In this document: positions 33,347 to 45,478 of the stretch, one piece after another
Layout of the letters: each line of letters opens with the position of its first letter
How positions within the stretch are numbered: the stretch's first letter is position 1
NCBI GenBank assembly: GCA_038087015.1
Contig: JASBNA010000085.1
Coordinates: 1 to 64,000, forward strand
DNA from: Cerrena zonata
Lineage: Eukaryota > Basidiomycota > Agaricomycetes > Polyporales > Cerrenaceae
Reading direction: 5' to 3'
Length of the DNA stretch: 64,000 bases
Made by a program: the position numbers and the translations under genes
The notes under the pieces: model-generated
What the model was told of the DNA's origin: nothing
The model's database searches: none
What the model saw: only the letters and a program-made list of their open reading frames with translations

Positions 33347-33911
33347 ATGCCCGACACGCTCCCTGAGCAATACATAACCGCGTTCGGTCTTGCCGGAACA
33401 GCCGATTACGACTACGATTATTCTTTGGTTGACTTACCTCCTCACTGGCACACCCTCCTGATAGTATCCCCAAGCGACACATCGGATTTCGATAGGTTCC
33501 AGGTGCACCATATTTGTGCATAACACTTCACACCTGGTCCTCTGACGCTGTTGATATACTGCTTTAGCATATTCTTGCGGATCGAATGATTCCGATCGTC
33601 GAAATTCCTGTGCAAGTTGGCTCTCCAGTCAGTCTCTTAATATTGTGCCAGTCTCTTCTCTCACCTGGTCAAATAGCTGGTCTCTATTGCGAACACGCCG
33701 TCTCTGGAGGAAGGGTCTTCGGTTGAAGGGGGAGTGATTGATGAAACATCCCAGGTATGTACTCGCCTCTTTCCTCGCCTGCTGCCTTTGCGGATCTATT
33801 TTTTCTTAGAGACCGACCTCCAAGTTCCGCAAAATCCGTAAACTTACCTCCGGATTCATCAAGGCCGTCCGCCGTCGTTTCCATGCGGCCCGCCAAATGT
33901 TTAGACTCTAG
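33347..33911 (+). CDS. Small four-exon protein with basic C-terminus, unknown
   Basis: Four exons joined by GTGCAC..TTTAG, GTCAGT..AATAG and GTATGT..CTTAG introns, all phase 0, give about 131 residues. It begins MPDTLPEQYITAFGLAG, with an acidic-aromatic patch (DYDYDYSLVDLPPHWHTLLI) and SPSDTSDFDRFQ. Then come HILADRMIPIVEIPVQ and an acidic linker, and it ends in a strongly basic helix (KFRKIRKLTSGFIKAVRRRF). The combination of an acidic N-terminus and a basic amphipathic C-terminal helix suggests membrane or nucleic-acid contact. The coding frame also runs open upstream of this ATG, so a further N-terminal exon is possible. No family recognised. Confidence 0.55.
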
Positions 33912-34498
33912 GTTTTTACCTGGGTACAATTGCCACCTTACCTTGGTGTTTCATTTCATGTTGCGCTAGTAGCCTGCGGGAAGGGGAGGGGGTATAACAT
34001 ATTGGATAGAAAATATACTACGTTACCAGTACGCTCAGACATATATATTTGGGTATCTTCAGATACTGGCAAATTTCTCGTCGAAGGTGAGGACAATAGA
34101 CGTAAGTGCGGATCGGATATATCTGGAAAGCTCACAAAGCAGAGTCTGGAGACGAAAGCATGTCATTCCCGTAGTGAAAGAGAGGGTAAAATCGGGCAAC
34201 ATACATTCAGCGAGAGTTTGTGACGTTCTCGGACGTTACGCATGAGCTCGATTATAATTTGTATTATCTTGACTTGTTGTTCAATAACACCAGCGTTGAA
34301 GTATTCCTCCTTAACGTCCGGGAAGAGCTGGAAGTGGATAGAAAGAGTATCACCGGCTACGTCATCCTCGAGAATGAGTTCTCATAACGATTGAAGCATG
34401 TAGGGGTGATATTCAATATTGACTGACGATCAGAGCAAAGTTATTTGCGCATGCAGACGTTAGCTAAGCAAAGTCCATTTCCTTCGCGAAGTTGCATC
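33912..34498. other. Intergenic, nothing recognised
   Basis: No coding frame with support and no repeat seen on either strand. Confidence 0.3.
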
Positions 34499-35617
34499 AA
34501 GCCTTGTGTTGAACAATATAGTCTTTAGCCTTGTCGAGATTGGTGGGAGGGGATGAGTGGGATGGGTTGCTAGTCATATGGCAGGTAAAGACACCAACGA
34601 GAGAAGCCCGTTGTAATACGGGTTTAATTATGAATGTCTTCGGGCGCATAAGGTGTCGGTCGGCCGAGAGAGGAACCACACATCAAAAGCTCCAAACCCT
34701 TCCACTCAAGGTTGATGATGGATGAACAGTACTCGCGTGAAGTCGTCTGATATTTTAACGATATCAGTAATGGGCTGACGAAAGATGCCATGGAATCTTC
34801 AGACGTTTTTGTGAAGTAAACGATGAGTCTTTTGTGCGCTTTGTTTGTAGGCTTGCACGTTTACATCTTGCCAACTCGCGAGTTTGATTGAATCTTTGAT
34901 TGTTTCTCCATCACGAACAGGGTAGAAGCCGTCGATGGTGCCGTCGAGATGATCTAAAAAATGGCACGCTAGATAATTGTAAGCCGGTAATAACGGGGGT
35001 AGAAGCTTGAATGAAACGGCTTTTAGCATTGGCGAACCTCACGTTATCCTCCTTGCTTTGTAATCGAGAGAGGGGTAGCATGGATATGATAGAACTTTTG
35101 GAGATTATGCCATTATTGGAGTCGAACTCTGGGATGTGCTAGAACGAGACTCGGCGCTTTCTCGTAAATAGCTTCGATCTGCACTAGTATCGTTGGTCTG
35201 ATACAGTATAGCAGTGAGACGCACTGCGAGAGGCGTACCTTCCACGCTTAAACTTCCAATAACCAAGCTATCAGCGAACGCCACGGTACCACCCATTGGA
35301 GGGAATGATGCAAGAGTTAGTGACATTTTGTTCATGGTTAGGCCGGATGTGGTCGACTAAGTATAGCAGGTAACGCGAAGCCCAAACTTGATGGAGTCTA
35401 GCGAAAGCTGAATAGATTTTGTCGATGTCTTCATCCTTAGGGTAAAGGGTGGGGATGCGCTGAGAGAATGGAGTAGGACGTTCTTGCGACACGCTCTCGT
35501 GATTCGGCGGGGTCTACGTTTGACGGTTCTTGAAGCTGTTGAGCTTATTGAAAGGGAACCTGTTTGGCTAACTTTCGCACTTCCGCCTCGCCTAATAGGA
35601 GTAGAATCTCGTGTCAT
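34499..35617 (-). other. Uncertain multi-exon coding region or gene remnant
   Basis: Several minus-strand segments look coding: DEDIDKIYSAFARLHQVWAS, MNKMSLTLASFPPMGGTVAF, VSFKLLPPLLPAYNYLACHF, DGFYPVRDGETIKDSIKLAS and LFIINLEWKGLELLMCGSSL. Plausible GT..AG gaps separate some, but I could not build one model with closing phases. It may be an intact lineage-specific gene with several introns, or a decayed one. No family recognised. Confidence 0.3.
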
Positions 35618-36600
35618 ACAGACCCAAATGAAGGCTCTAGGTGATTGCCTAATTCTGCGACGACAGCGGTATTATTCCGCATGTATGACGACTATGTTTC
35701 TGTATTTAGTGCGATATCCAACGTCGTGCATACCCGAGACCTACCATAGTTAGGCATAACTACAGGGTGTTCAGGACCATTGTACCTTTCAGGCGTCTTC
35801 TGTTGAAATGCATTCACGAATTCGCTAACTCATAGATAAGACGATGTAAGTGACCATCTCCTCCTTAACGAGCGAGGAGCCATCACTCCATGCCATCTAG
35901 AAAGCGGCACATGGGGATTGTGCGGATGTCAAGGTCGCCTATTTCTGGAGACTAGAAATCGCCGTAACTCGTCGTCGTTCCTCCCTTGTATCTCCAAGGT
36001 ATCCGACAGAATCTAAGAAGGAAATGGTGAGTGATGGTACAAGGAAAGAGGATGACGCGGCGTGTTCAGTAAATTCATTCTTGATAATTAATTTTGAGTT
36101 TCTCCAAGGGCTTGTTAGGATCATATTGTCCGTGAGTCTACGAATAATGTGAATACTCGAGATTCAACACCAGCTTAAGGTCATCTACCTGTTAAGAACA
36201 TTATCCTACACAGGATCAGAGGTGCGATCGGTAATTGAGACGGTGTTTTTTTTGGCATTCAGAGTATTCTTCCATGCCATCGTTGGATGTGCTGAGTGTG
36301 TTCTAAGTTCCTTCGAAGTCTCGTATTGTACCAGAGAACCAAGAAGGAAGGTAGAAATATCGCAACCTTATTCACCAACACGGCTGTATCGATGGCAGAA
36401 AATGCAACTTGAGCCATTTCCGGTGGATGCAAGAGCTAGATTGCGTAAAACCTTCAAGCTGGGGCTGAGTCAGTTCTCTCTTTCCGTCACTCTCTTCCCG
36501 TCAATTGACATGTTCGTGTTTTTAACACGTATTGATACGGCCAAAGATACTCATCATCATTGGTGTATATGTTATGGGTATCTGGATTGATCCATATCAA
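35618..36600. other. Gene-poor stretch
   Basis: Open frames at 35939-36124 and 36222-36590 lack conserved features and sound splice context. Nothing else recognised. Confidence 0.3.
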
Positions 36601-36690
36601 ATGAGTGCCGTATGTATATATAAGATGATGGGTTGTTACATACATACTAGATGAGAGGATGTATAGGACCTCTATCGTGCACTTGACTAT

Positions 36691-37760
36691 CAAAGAAAAC
36701 GGCAGGGGACGTTGTCATAGAGTGGAGCTTCATATCGTCAAGATAAGATGCTCTCCCCGAGTGACACCGAGCACGCATTGTGCCACCATAGCGACGAAGT
36801 GATCTTTTGCAAGCGGGTCATCGTGGCAGAGCGAATCCAGCGAAAAATAATCCGTCAGAAAGTTCCTCATTTCTAGAGCAGACTATGACACCGGCTGGTG
36901 ACTGCGTGTCTGGCCGCATCTATGCACTACTGGACACATCATGTCTTTGCCATGCACAACAGCCCAGACGAGTCCTCAGACAGATGGTCATGTCATATCC
37001 ACCGCTTGTGACCACGCTCACCGACAGGACGGGAAGCCCCGACGATCACCCACAGAACGCATATGAAGAAACAAGGTCTTCGCAAGGCTACCTCCATAGA
37101 ACGTAGTTGAGGACGAAGAGAAGTGTCGGATGATACAGTAATCGGTGCGGAACACGGTGCTACGGCCAGCGACTTCAGTCGACAGAATTTCAGAGGTAAA
37201 AAAGGCCCTCGCTTACCATGTTCGTGTCCAGTCCCAGTAGTAATAGAGAACCTGGCGAAGCTCCGAGTCGTCAAAGGCCCGTCCCAGGTTAGGTTGCAAC
37301 TGTGTATGAGCAGGCCGATACTTCTGGTGACGATATCGATCGCGCTATCTGGCGTTGTCGCTCGGACGGCTTCCGAGATGAACCTGGAAACGAGAGTACA
37401 TCCTACATACGGAAACAGATCAGCTTGTATACGCAGAACATTGATACGATAGGATGATACCTAGTGGGACAACCTGCGGAGAAAAAAGACGACACTCGAG
37501 ATGTGTGACTGATCACCGACGTCAGCGACTGACTGGTACTGACTGGTACTGACTGGTACTGACTGGGACCGACCACTGACATCAGCGACTGACCACCAAC
37601 TGACTGCGTCTGTGGCCGCATCTATGCACTACTGGACACATCGTGTCTTTGCCGTGCACAACAGCTCAGACGAGCCCTCCGGCGGATAATGAGCCGTGCT
37701 GAAGCTGGCAGAGATGGAAGTCAACACCATGCTCCGGGTCATAGGTGCCAGGCGCTTGTA
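36691..37760 (+). repeat. Dispersed repeat, copy 1
   Basis: The core 36960-37610 is nearly identical to 42832-43450 and, inverted, to 47400-48045 and 54892-55540. The core is bracketed by a direct repeat of about 60 bp (GGCCGCATCTATGCACTACT at 36911 and at 37616). It contains three tandem copies of GACTGGTACT. It encodes no credible protein; several open frames recur in all copies only because the DNA is conserved. Confidence 0.85.
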
Positions 37761-37789
37761 TACTTTCCCACCATAAATGATCTATATCA

Positions 37790-38059
37790 TAGTAGCTTTC
37801 ATAGTACGCGTACACAAATGTTCTGGTAGCCAGTGGTAGGAGCTGCATCATGATACTTAAGTAAATCCTCTTTCGCATAACGACGCAGCAGTCGGGTTGT
37901 CTCACTGGTGTTTGTTTTCGACCAACACATGCTGACTATGCCTGGCCGTCGTCCTATACTATCATGCGAAACAATTCCGACAATATTGCAATACAACTTT
38001 GACCATACTGCGCTATGAATATGAATCCCCGAAATCGACCATATTCATTTTTCCTTTAA
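37790..38059 (-). repeat. Segment homologous to 60930-61180 and 47085-47240
   Basis: Read on the minus strand it contains GTATGGTCAAAGTTG, GATAGTATAGGACGAC and TTTGTGTACGCGTACT. These align in the same order with the DNA after the right-hand RING gene and with DNA before repeat copy 3. Similarity is moderate, far below that of the adjacent 1,976 bp block. Confidence 0.65.
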
Positions 38060-39332
38060 TTAGTTATCGCTCCCAGAGTACCTCCGCTTCAAATCCTTCA
38101 GCTCATCGCTGGTGAAGGTCTCCCAATTGTCGACAATGTGGCTGATCTCTCCTTTCCAATATCTGAGAGGATAGATGAGATGGAAAACGCATGAGCATCC
38201 AAACTCTCAACATACCGTGTATTATTCAACCATTCCTCCTGTCCTTTACCGCCCTTCCCCCATTTCAAAGCTCTGCGAAGGAAGCCCTCGGGTATATTCT
38301 CCAATGTATCATCGATCGACATATCGACCATCAATTCGTACACCGTTTTTACAGCGTCGTATAAGAACATCTCAACAATCTGGTTTGATATGAACGGAAA
38401 AGGAAGCTTCTCTGGAGTTTGTTCGACCCCCAGCGCTGTCATCGATTGGCAGCATTCGGGACATTCGACACCACTGGGCCATGAGCTTGTAGCGCAATCC
38501 ATCTTTGTGAAGTACCAAGACACAATGCATTTAGCACAAAAAGTGTGCCCGCAGCTGATGGTCTGAGGACGGATACTATCGACTACTATTTAGAAATACA
38601 GTGGAATAAAGAAAATCATATTTCACGTACAAGATTTCGAAGCAACTAATGAAGATGTAATATTTGACTACATGAGTAGCTGAAAGAGATAGTGTGGTGA
38701 AATAAATAGCTCACATGGAACAGCAAAGGTAGCTTTCAATCTGACCCTGCAGGCTGATGATGCGTTTCTTTTTCTCCAAAGACAGCTCCAATCGCAAACG
38801 GACGGAATCCGGAAGGGCTGCAAACGGCGAATACCGGGGATGTTTGTACTCTAATTCAGCCAATTGAGCTGGGATCACGGAGTCTTCGGGTGGAGCTGCG
38901 ATATTGGCTGGTGGATCCTGATTCTGTTCTCTGTCACTTTGAAATAATCAGCAAACATGAATGAAGATATGTGGACGTTGTCTTTCATACCCTAGTCGCT
39001 GCGCCCCAGAAGGAGCCTCGCCGTGGAGTTCATCCTCAATATGGACATTAGAGCCTGAAGCCTGTTTCTTCCCCGCTCTGGCTTTCATCCTAGCCCTAAT
39101 CCCGACGGTGGTACCGTTTTTGTGTGAAGCTGCTGGGGCCGGTGAAGCTATCAGCAATCGAGTCAGGGGGAATATGAGAAAGCTTACCAATTGCGAGCCT
39201 AGTACCAGTAGACCGGTTGATTGCTTGTGGACTACCTGGATGGAATTGACGGTGAGTTGGTCTGTCTATATGAGATGACGGGACCTTTGTTTTCCCGTCG
39301 CCTCCGGACCTAGATCTAGTAGACACGACCAT
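38060..39332 (-). CDS. RING-finger protein, left copy
   Basis: A multi-exon gene whose ATG lies at 39332, in the left arm of the inverted duplication. The N-terminal half is basic and disordered (VVSTRSRSGGDGKTK, GIRARMKARAGKKQ). A conserved block follows (YKHPRYSPFAALPDSVRLRL, EKKKRIISLQGQIESYLCC). The RING then runs from the last Cys pair, after an intron, through ISCGHTFCAKCIVSWYF to ECPECCQSM. The C-terminal region reads ENIPEGFLRRALKWGKG and ISHIVDNWETFTSDELKDLK. C..C/C-H/C..C spacing suits a cross-brace RING, so an E3 ubiquitin ligase is likely; substrate unknown. The reading frame ends KRRYSGSDN, differing from the right copy only after KRRY, exactly where the identical block stops. 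Confidence 0.75.
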
Positions 39333-40054
39333 CACCGGAGAGCTTAGCTAGAATGTATGAGCAGATGAGATCGAGGGATCTTGGAGGAGTAAGATGAAAG
39401 ACGGTAGTGGCTCCGATACTAAGTCAAGTTTTCGCCACACGATTCGCACATGGCCGAGCTTGAAAGAAAATGTCCCGAAGTTGCGAGTTTGGGCTAGACA
39501 AGTCGGCCTCCGTAGTCTTGACTCAGATCATGATGTCGTTTGCAATACACATAATGTTCCTACCTGAGAATATCCTAATTCGACGTCCGCAGATCACATC
39601 GTAATACGAACGTTAACTGTTACTGGTGATCATAGATATCCATTTCGTCAGACATCCTGAATACATACAAATCTAGTTGAGCAAAGTAGCGGAATTCATT
39701 TTGAAGGATCGGGCGAGTATAGTGAGTAGGATCAAGGGGCATACCAGAAGTGAGTCAACCCTTTCCACCCTAATTATCGAGTAGTATCAAGTCTGAGCGC
39801 TAAGCATTCGAACAGTACAGTAGGCAGACGACTGTTGTGCACTATTGACAACCAGAAAATACTCCCAAACATTCATTGACGTTGGCGGGACAAGTGTGTC
39901 AGTACCTGTCAGTACTAGTACTCCGCAGTCCGAGTTGGGAGTGTCCTCCACCGAGTCTGCTTCGCCCATTACTTCCTTGATCTGACGTCATGATTAATAC
40001 GAGACGACGGCGCCTATTAAGTACATGAGACCGGATCCGGCCGGAAAGAACACC
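38079..40054. repeat. Left arm of 1,976 bp near-identical inverted duplication
   Basis: The reverse complement matches 58879-60854 with no length difference. By eye I found only two single-base differences, both near 38550-38570. Identity breaks sharply at both ends: after CGGAAAGAACACC at 40054 and before TACCTCCGCTTC at 38079. Confidence 0.93.
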
Positions 40055-40611
40055 ATCATAGACAAGCTCGAATTGTTTTGATAAATAATAATACTACCAC
40101 CATGCGGTCAGACACATGACGTCTACAGCCCAATCAATCCCACTATGTATGAGAATGATTTGCTATAGTAGAAAGCACAAAAACATCTTCGTTCTTTGAC
40201 TGAGAAATATCCCGATATGCTTTTAGAAGAGTGAAATAGTGATGATAGCCTCTCGTCTCAGAGTTTGAAAAGTATGATCTTGTACGCGAGGGATCTCTGC
40301 GATAACAGGGAGTGAATGTACAAAGTCAGCCGTATCAGAGAGAAACTTAAGTAGAGCACCCTCCCATCAAGTTGGAGTCCGACTCGCTCAGCGTCTGATA
40401 TGGTATGATAAAGTCGGGTCCAGTCACTGTCTACTCCGTGCAGCGAAAATCATGAGAGGCCAATATTTCAAGACTACTACACATATACAGAAAAAGCAAG
40501 TACTAAACAAGCTGCTAGGTGTCCTCATTGTCAATACGAAAATAACATATTGACTTTACTATTATATACTATGATCGAAGCAAAACAACCAGGATTGTAC
40601 CAATCCGACTC
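40055..40611. other. Intergenic between RING copy and unknown gene
   Basis: No gene or repeat recognised. It is unrelated to the DNA at the matching edge of the right arm. Confidence 0.35.
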
Positions 40612-41851
40612 CTAATCGTGTTGTGCCAGAATCGGACAAGCGAGCATCATGGCACTCCATTGTTCATCGAATGTGATGGCAATCAGAGGTGGAGAATCGA
40701 GGTCCATCTCCGAAAAGCAGAAGGGAGACGGGGGCGAAGTAGGTATAACAATATGCGTCTCCTCATGTAGGACAAATGGGGGGCTCTCATCAAGGAGAGT
40801 TTTGCCGGTCACCCCAAGATCTTCAATCTGTAGACTCTCGTCTGCGGAGTCTGAATAGGGCGCAGGTTCGTCGTGTATCGACTCCATCGTGGAGATGCTA
40901 AGATCTTGTATATCCACACTTCTATCAGTGGCCTCAACGTGAGAGGGTGTATGCTCATTACGGAAACTCGTGGTCTATGCATCGTGCTGATCTTTAGCAA
41001 CGCGACGAATGAAAACGAGCAGCTCACCTTAGGGGACCAACGGCGCGTCTCGTCTGGCTGTTTTATCTCACTACGCCCTGTGTGATTTGTCATACGCAGC
41101 CTTAACTTGTTGTTACGATCCTACAATGATGCACATAGTTTCTCATAAGTTCATATCATCTACTCCTTAATCAAACCAAAATGACAACCGCTACTTACAA
41201 GTCGATCTGTCAAAGGTGAGTGATCCGTGATCGAAGCTTCATTTCCTTGTCCTGGTCTCCTTGTGGAATTCGAAGGGTATATATGATTTTCTGTATTTAT
41301 CAGCTGAATGCCAACCTTGTTGCTTTCTAGATATCCATACAATTATTGTCGTCCTTGTTCATCTATATCATCCAGAGAAAATGAGACATACCTGCTGCTG
41401 CACAACTCAATTCAATCTCCCCAGTCTTCGCACGAATCTTTGGAGCGTAGTTCGGGATTCCCTTCGAGTCTTTGTTGAGGGGAGCTATATGCTGAGTCAA
41501 AGGAGGGATAGCTTCAGCAATGTCCGTTACCGAGTCGGGTTGCCACTGAATAGAATGGTTTTCATTTAGATAGTCCAAGAACTTGACAATAATGTCAGCC
41601 GGATTACAGTCCGTCCCAGCCGGGAAGTTGAGGATGTGGTTGAGAATTCGATCGACGTCAAGTGAGCTGTGAAAGAGAGGTAGGAGATGATTCCTCATTG
41701 CAGCACGCGCTGTGGCGGGTTCTGACATAGTTCTGGGACGATGGTCATCGAGTGGGAAGTATTCTATGATGCTTAGGAGAACATCACGAAAGGGTCTGAA
41801 GGTACTACCTGGGGACGTGTTGTCGCATAGAGTCTTCGCCGTTTCGGACAT
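40612..41851 (-). CDS. Unknown protein, N-terminal domain shared with gene at 49618
   Basis: Four exons (41851-41392, 41326-41199, 41120-41028, 40932-40612) splice to 333 residues with closing phases. Residues 15-105 contain TFRPFRDVLLSIIEYF, then LLPLFHSS, DVDRILNHILNFPAG and CNPADIIVKFLDYLNEN. These align with the first 105 residues of the plus-strand gene at 49618 (VDQILDYILAP and HPADVIVNFFLF). The rest is hydrophilic, with an acidic Ser/Asp/Glu-rich C-terminal third (YSDSADESLQIEDLG, FCFSEMDLDSPPLIAI) that resembles an activation-type region. No membrane anchor is seen, unlike its relative. No homeodomain or other DNA-binding motif found. Function unknown. Confidence 0.65.
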
Positions 41852-42799
41852 AATGGGCGTGTTAGAGCTTCACCGCTGTATAGACGAACCCGAGACACAC
41901 ACGGTGATGGGTGGCGTGAGTGGCTTTATATTTCTAGGGTTATTTACTTACGGCCAGATTTCTGGTGATCATATATACAAGTACTGTCTATATGTTATCT
42001 TGCAGTGCAACACCAGAAAAATGCGTCTGAGTACTGAGGGTCTATTTGGCGGTTGTGATGGTCGGGGTTTTCAGCATCGTCGCTGACTTGCACAATGATG
42101 AATGTTTCCAAGACAGGAACTCATTGAACTGGAGAATATCACTGTAAGTCAATTATCCGGTCAGACTAAGTGGTTTGAGTGAACGTTAATCATGTCGGCA
42201 CACGACGGATTGTTCAAACTTATTCTATTGCAATCTGATCCTGACAGTCGTAGTTATACGGAGTCTGACTGGATAAGTACTTTCTATGCCCTCCAAATGC
42301 GGCGCGATTATCACTAACAAGTGCGCTGTGTAAGCCAAGACTAACCAGCGAGAACAGGCACTTACAAGCTATTCTACGAAATATAACAAATTTCAGTTTG
42401 CCACAATGCCTGTGATATTTTGTTTGCTGTCACCATAGTGGCACATTTTCTCGAAGATTTCGTTTAGTAGTCATCCAGCGATGCCTGGTGCGACCACCAG
42501 CCAACATACGGCTAAGACGGGCAAACTTAAATGAGAGCCGAATTGCATTTAGCCAGAATATACAGTCGAGTAGGAGACATCAAATACCTGCTGGTAAGAA
42601 ATGAATGATAGTTGATAGAGCGGTTGGGACCATTCCAGATCAATGTATTACATACCTTCACAAATTTACCTTACATTAGTCACCCTGTGCAAATAAAGAA
42701 GATGTGCGAAATAATGGAACAAGGGAGTTTCCAAGGGTGGATGAAGTCTAGAGTGGTATTCTATATAAAGTAATGCGCTGCAGTCGTGCACGTGAATAC
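41852..42799. other. Intergenic, nothing recognised
   Basis: Divergent upstream region of the unknown gene. No credible coding frame. Confidence 0.3.
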
Positions 42800-43600
42800 C
42801 AAAGAAAACGGCAGAGGAGGTTGTCAACATGTCATATCCACAACTTGTGACCACGCTCACCGACAGGACGGGAAGCCCCGACGATCACCCACAGAACGCA
42901 TATGAAGAAACAAGGTCTTCGCAAGGCTACCTCCATAGAACGTAGTTGAGGACGAAGAGAAGTGTCGGATGATACAGTAATCGGTGCGGAACACGGTGCT
43001 ACGGCCAGCGACTTCAGTCGACAGAATTTCAGAGGTAAAAAAGGCCCTCGCTTACCATGTTCGTGTCCAGTCCCAGTAGTAATAGAGAACCTGGCGAAGC
43101 TCCGAGTCGTCAAAGGCCCGTCCCAGGTTAGGTTGCAACTGTGTATGAGCAGGCCGATACTTCTGGTGACGATATCGATCGCGCTATCTGGCGTTGTCGC
43201 TCGGACGGCTTCCGAGATGAACCTGGAAACGAGAGTACATCCTACATACGGAAACAGATCAGCTTGTATACGCAGAACATTGATACGATAGGATGATACC
43301 TAGTGGGACAACCTGCGGAGAAAAAAGACGACACTCGAGATGTGTGACTGATCACCGACGTCAGCGACTGACTGGTACTGACTGGTACTGACTGGTACTG
43401 ACTGGGACCGACCACTGACATCAGCGACTGACCACCAACTGACTGCGTCTGTGGCCGCATCTATGCACTACTGGACACATCGTGTCTTTGCCGTGCACAA
43501 CAGCTCAGACGAGCCCTCCAGCGGATAGTAGATGATGCCGAAGCACAGATGGGAGTCATGATCGACCAGAGTCGACCTGCCTGCTCATCGTCATAGATGT
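42800..43600 (+). repeat. Dispersed repeat, copy 2
   Basis: Same core as copy 1 from 42832. A short upstream match (AAAGAAAACGGCAG at about 42801 and 36692) shows it belongs to the same unit with about 250 bp deleted, including the left member of the 60 bp direct repeat. Its right flank (GTCATGATCGACCAGAGTCG) matches the outer flank of copy 3 in inverted orientation, so copies 2 and 3 are closest relatives. Confidence 0.82.
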
Positions 43601-44298
43601 AGTGATGAAGCTAGCACCACTTGGTTCTATTGAAGACCTACTCAAAAAACAAAAAATGCTTTAGGTGCGCACCAAAGTTTTTCTGTTTCGTATCCTTGAC
43701 TTATTCGCTGATATCTAACACCTAGATTAAACCTTGTCCGCAAAACAGTCAGGATTATCTGTCTAAGTGAAGACTCTAGAGGCACACTAATCATGAGTTC
43801 AAAGTAAGGTCTGGTAACTAGTTGAACTTCACGATAGGTTTCATGAACAAGTCTTCCCGTCCGATTAAGAGTCAGTATTGTGACGGTCACTAGCACGGTG
43901 TAAGTGCTCCCGTGGACGAACGTGAGAAAGTCACGGTCACGCAATTAATATTGGGCCTTCGGCCTTAGGAGCGAGTCAGACGCAATAGACTTAGGCGACT
44001 TTACTTTCGTATTATCGTATCCCAATCTCCTCCAAATATGAGCTCAGGATATTGCTCCTATATGCCGCTGGCCAGCGTTGGCAACTACTTTACTGGTGGG
44101 TCCACACTTCATGACGAGGTATTAATGCAATCACAATGACTCCATCGATCCACATCGATAGTTGCCCACAACGCTGAAGAGCACGAATGTTGATCAAATT
44201 CGAATGCAACAGTGTTAGCAGTGATCAGGTTCTCCTCGTCAACAGCCTAAGAATCCTGCACTATACTGACAATATGGCCGGGTGCGCGTATCCCGTTA
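43601..44298. other. Intergenic, nothing recognised
   Basis: No supported gene. Short frames conflict between strands. Confidence 0.3.
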
Positions 44299-44649
44299 TC
44301 ATTGCCGAGCACTGCGGAAAGAGGAGCATCCTTCCTCGATCTCCGACTGTAGCTCACCGAAATGTGAAGCAAAGGACTGCCGCACTTTCAGTGTCCGTCT
44401 CTCGACACGCCTTCCGCCACCTGGGCCGGTTTCGATGGGATCCGACGAAGTCTGAACAGGTACGACAGCATCCCACTTATTCCTGGATCCTTCTTTTCTC
44501 AACTCTCGCATCTGTTTTAGTCTTCTTCGCTCCTGATCCTCGTTCACCATCCCTGCGCTGCTAGCCAGCTCTTTCTGATATTGAAACTTTTGCATAGAAT
44601 CTGCCTCAGGACTTATCAACATACTCTTATGGCGCGTCGGTTGAATCAA
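44299..44649 (-). other. Possible coding fragment, charged helix-rich
   Basis: An open minus-strand frame without ATG at its start reads MVNEDQERRRLKQMRELRKE, then Ser/Gly-rich and basic residues (GGGRRVERRTLKVRQS). The composition resembles a coiled coil. It lies downstream of the coiled-coil gene at 44872 in the same orientation and may be a remnant or a separate small gene. Confidence 0.25.
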
Positions 44650-44871
44650 AGTGGTGCGTGCTGCTCATCGGGAGGAGCTACATGACCTCGCCCTGTTCAC
44701 CCGATGACAGCAACAGTCCCATCGTTCTATGGCTTCACTTCACCCAAATGTCTCCAACTAGTGTTTCACATTGTCCCTCCCGATCTCCACATCATTCAGG
44801 TCTCTCAACATAGCTATAGGTTGGATTCCAAGTAGTACCGAGAGTACATTGTGAAGTGATATCAGATCGCC

Positions 44872-45478
44872 TCAATCCAAAAGAGTGGCATCCTCCGTGC
44901 ACGCTGCGATGACGTTCAACATATCCTCTTTGAACGCCAGTGCCGCCTCCAACTCGACACTGTCCATCTGAGACAATATCTGCTCTCTCCTTCTAAACCG
45001 GTATTCGGTTTCTCTAATCTGACGTAGTACGTACTGAAGCCGATCTTGGAGCTGACTCGTTGATACAACTCCCCCCTCCTGTAATCATGTATAGCTATCT
45101 ATTAGTCCTGTGATGTCGGTATAGGAATTTTATAAGACTCACCGGTGCAGGATAATCATCGATCATTGTAACAAGTTGTTCCGAGAGTTGGCGATCATTG
45201 ACTTTCGTAGCCAGAGTGGCAATTACATCACGAAAGAGAGCATGGAATTCACTGAAAAGAAACTGGACTGTCCTGATACGAGTGTCATTCATCTCCTGCA
45301 GCATCTTTTTCTGCCTTTCAAGCTTTCGACGAGCCTCTTCAGTCTCTTGGTTGAATAGGTGGGATTGAAACGAGCTCACCTCGTTATACATGATCCTTTG
45401 CGTCCGGAGCTCCACAGTAAGCTCTGTGATTGTAGCAGCCTCCGTCCTGGTCCCTTCCCACTCGAGATACCCTTCCAT
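44872..45478 (-). CDS. Coiled-coil protein, unknown
   Basis: Two exons (45478-45143, 45078-44872), phase 0, give 180 residues from ATG 45478. Exon 1 is a long helix-former (SHLFNQETEEARRKLERQKK, EFHALFRDVIATLATKV). Exon 2 continues in heptad style (LQDRLQYVLRQIRETEYRFR, ELEAALAFKEDMLNVIAACT). Coiled coil runs over most of its length and there is no membrane segment. The order of helices loosely resembles the C-terminal half of the membrane protein at 57326, so it could be a truncated relative; this is not proven. The frame is open upstream of the ATG, so a further exon may be missing. Confidence 0.5.

Noticed and set aside
36222..36590. 122-codon plus-strand frame
   Set aside because: No conserved features, no splice support, and it ends in low-complexity AT-rich DNA.
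37123..37452. 109-codon frame found identically in four places (also 42962, 47571, 55063)
   Set aside because: Its conservation follows from conservation of the whole repeat. Other frames on both strands are equally preserved and the protein has no recognisable features.
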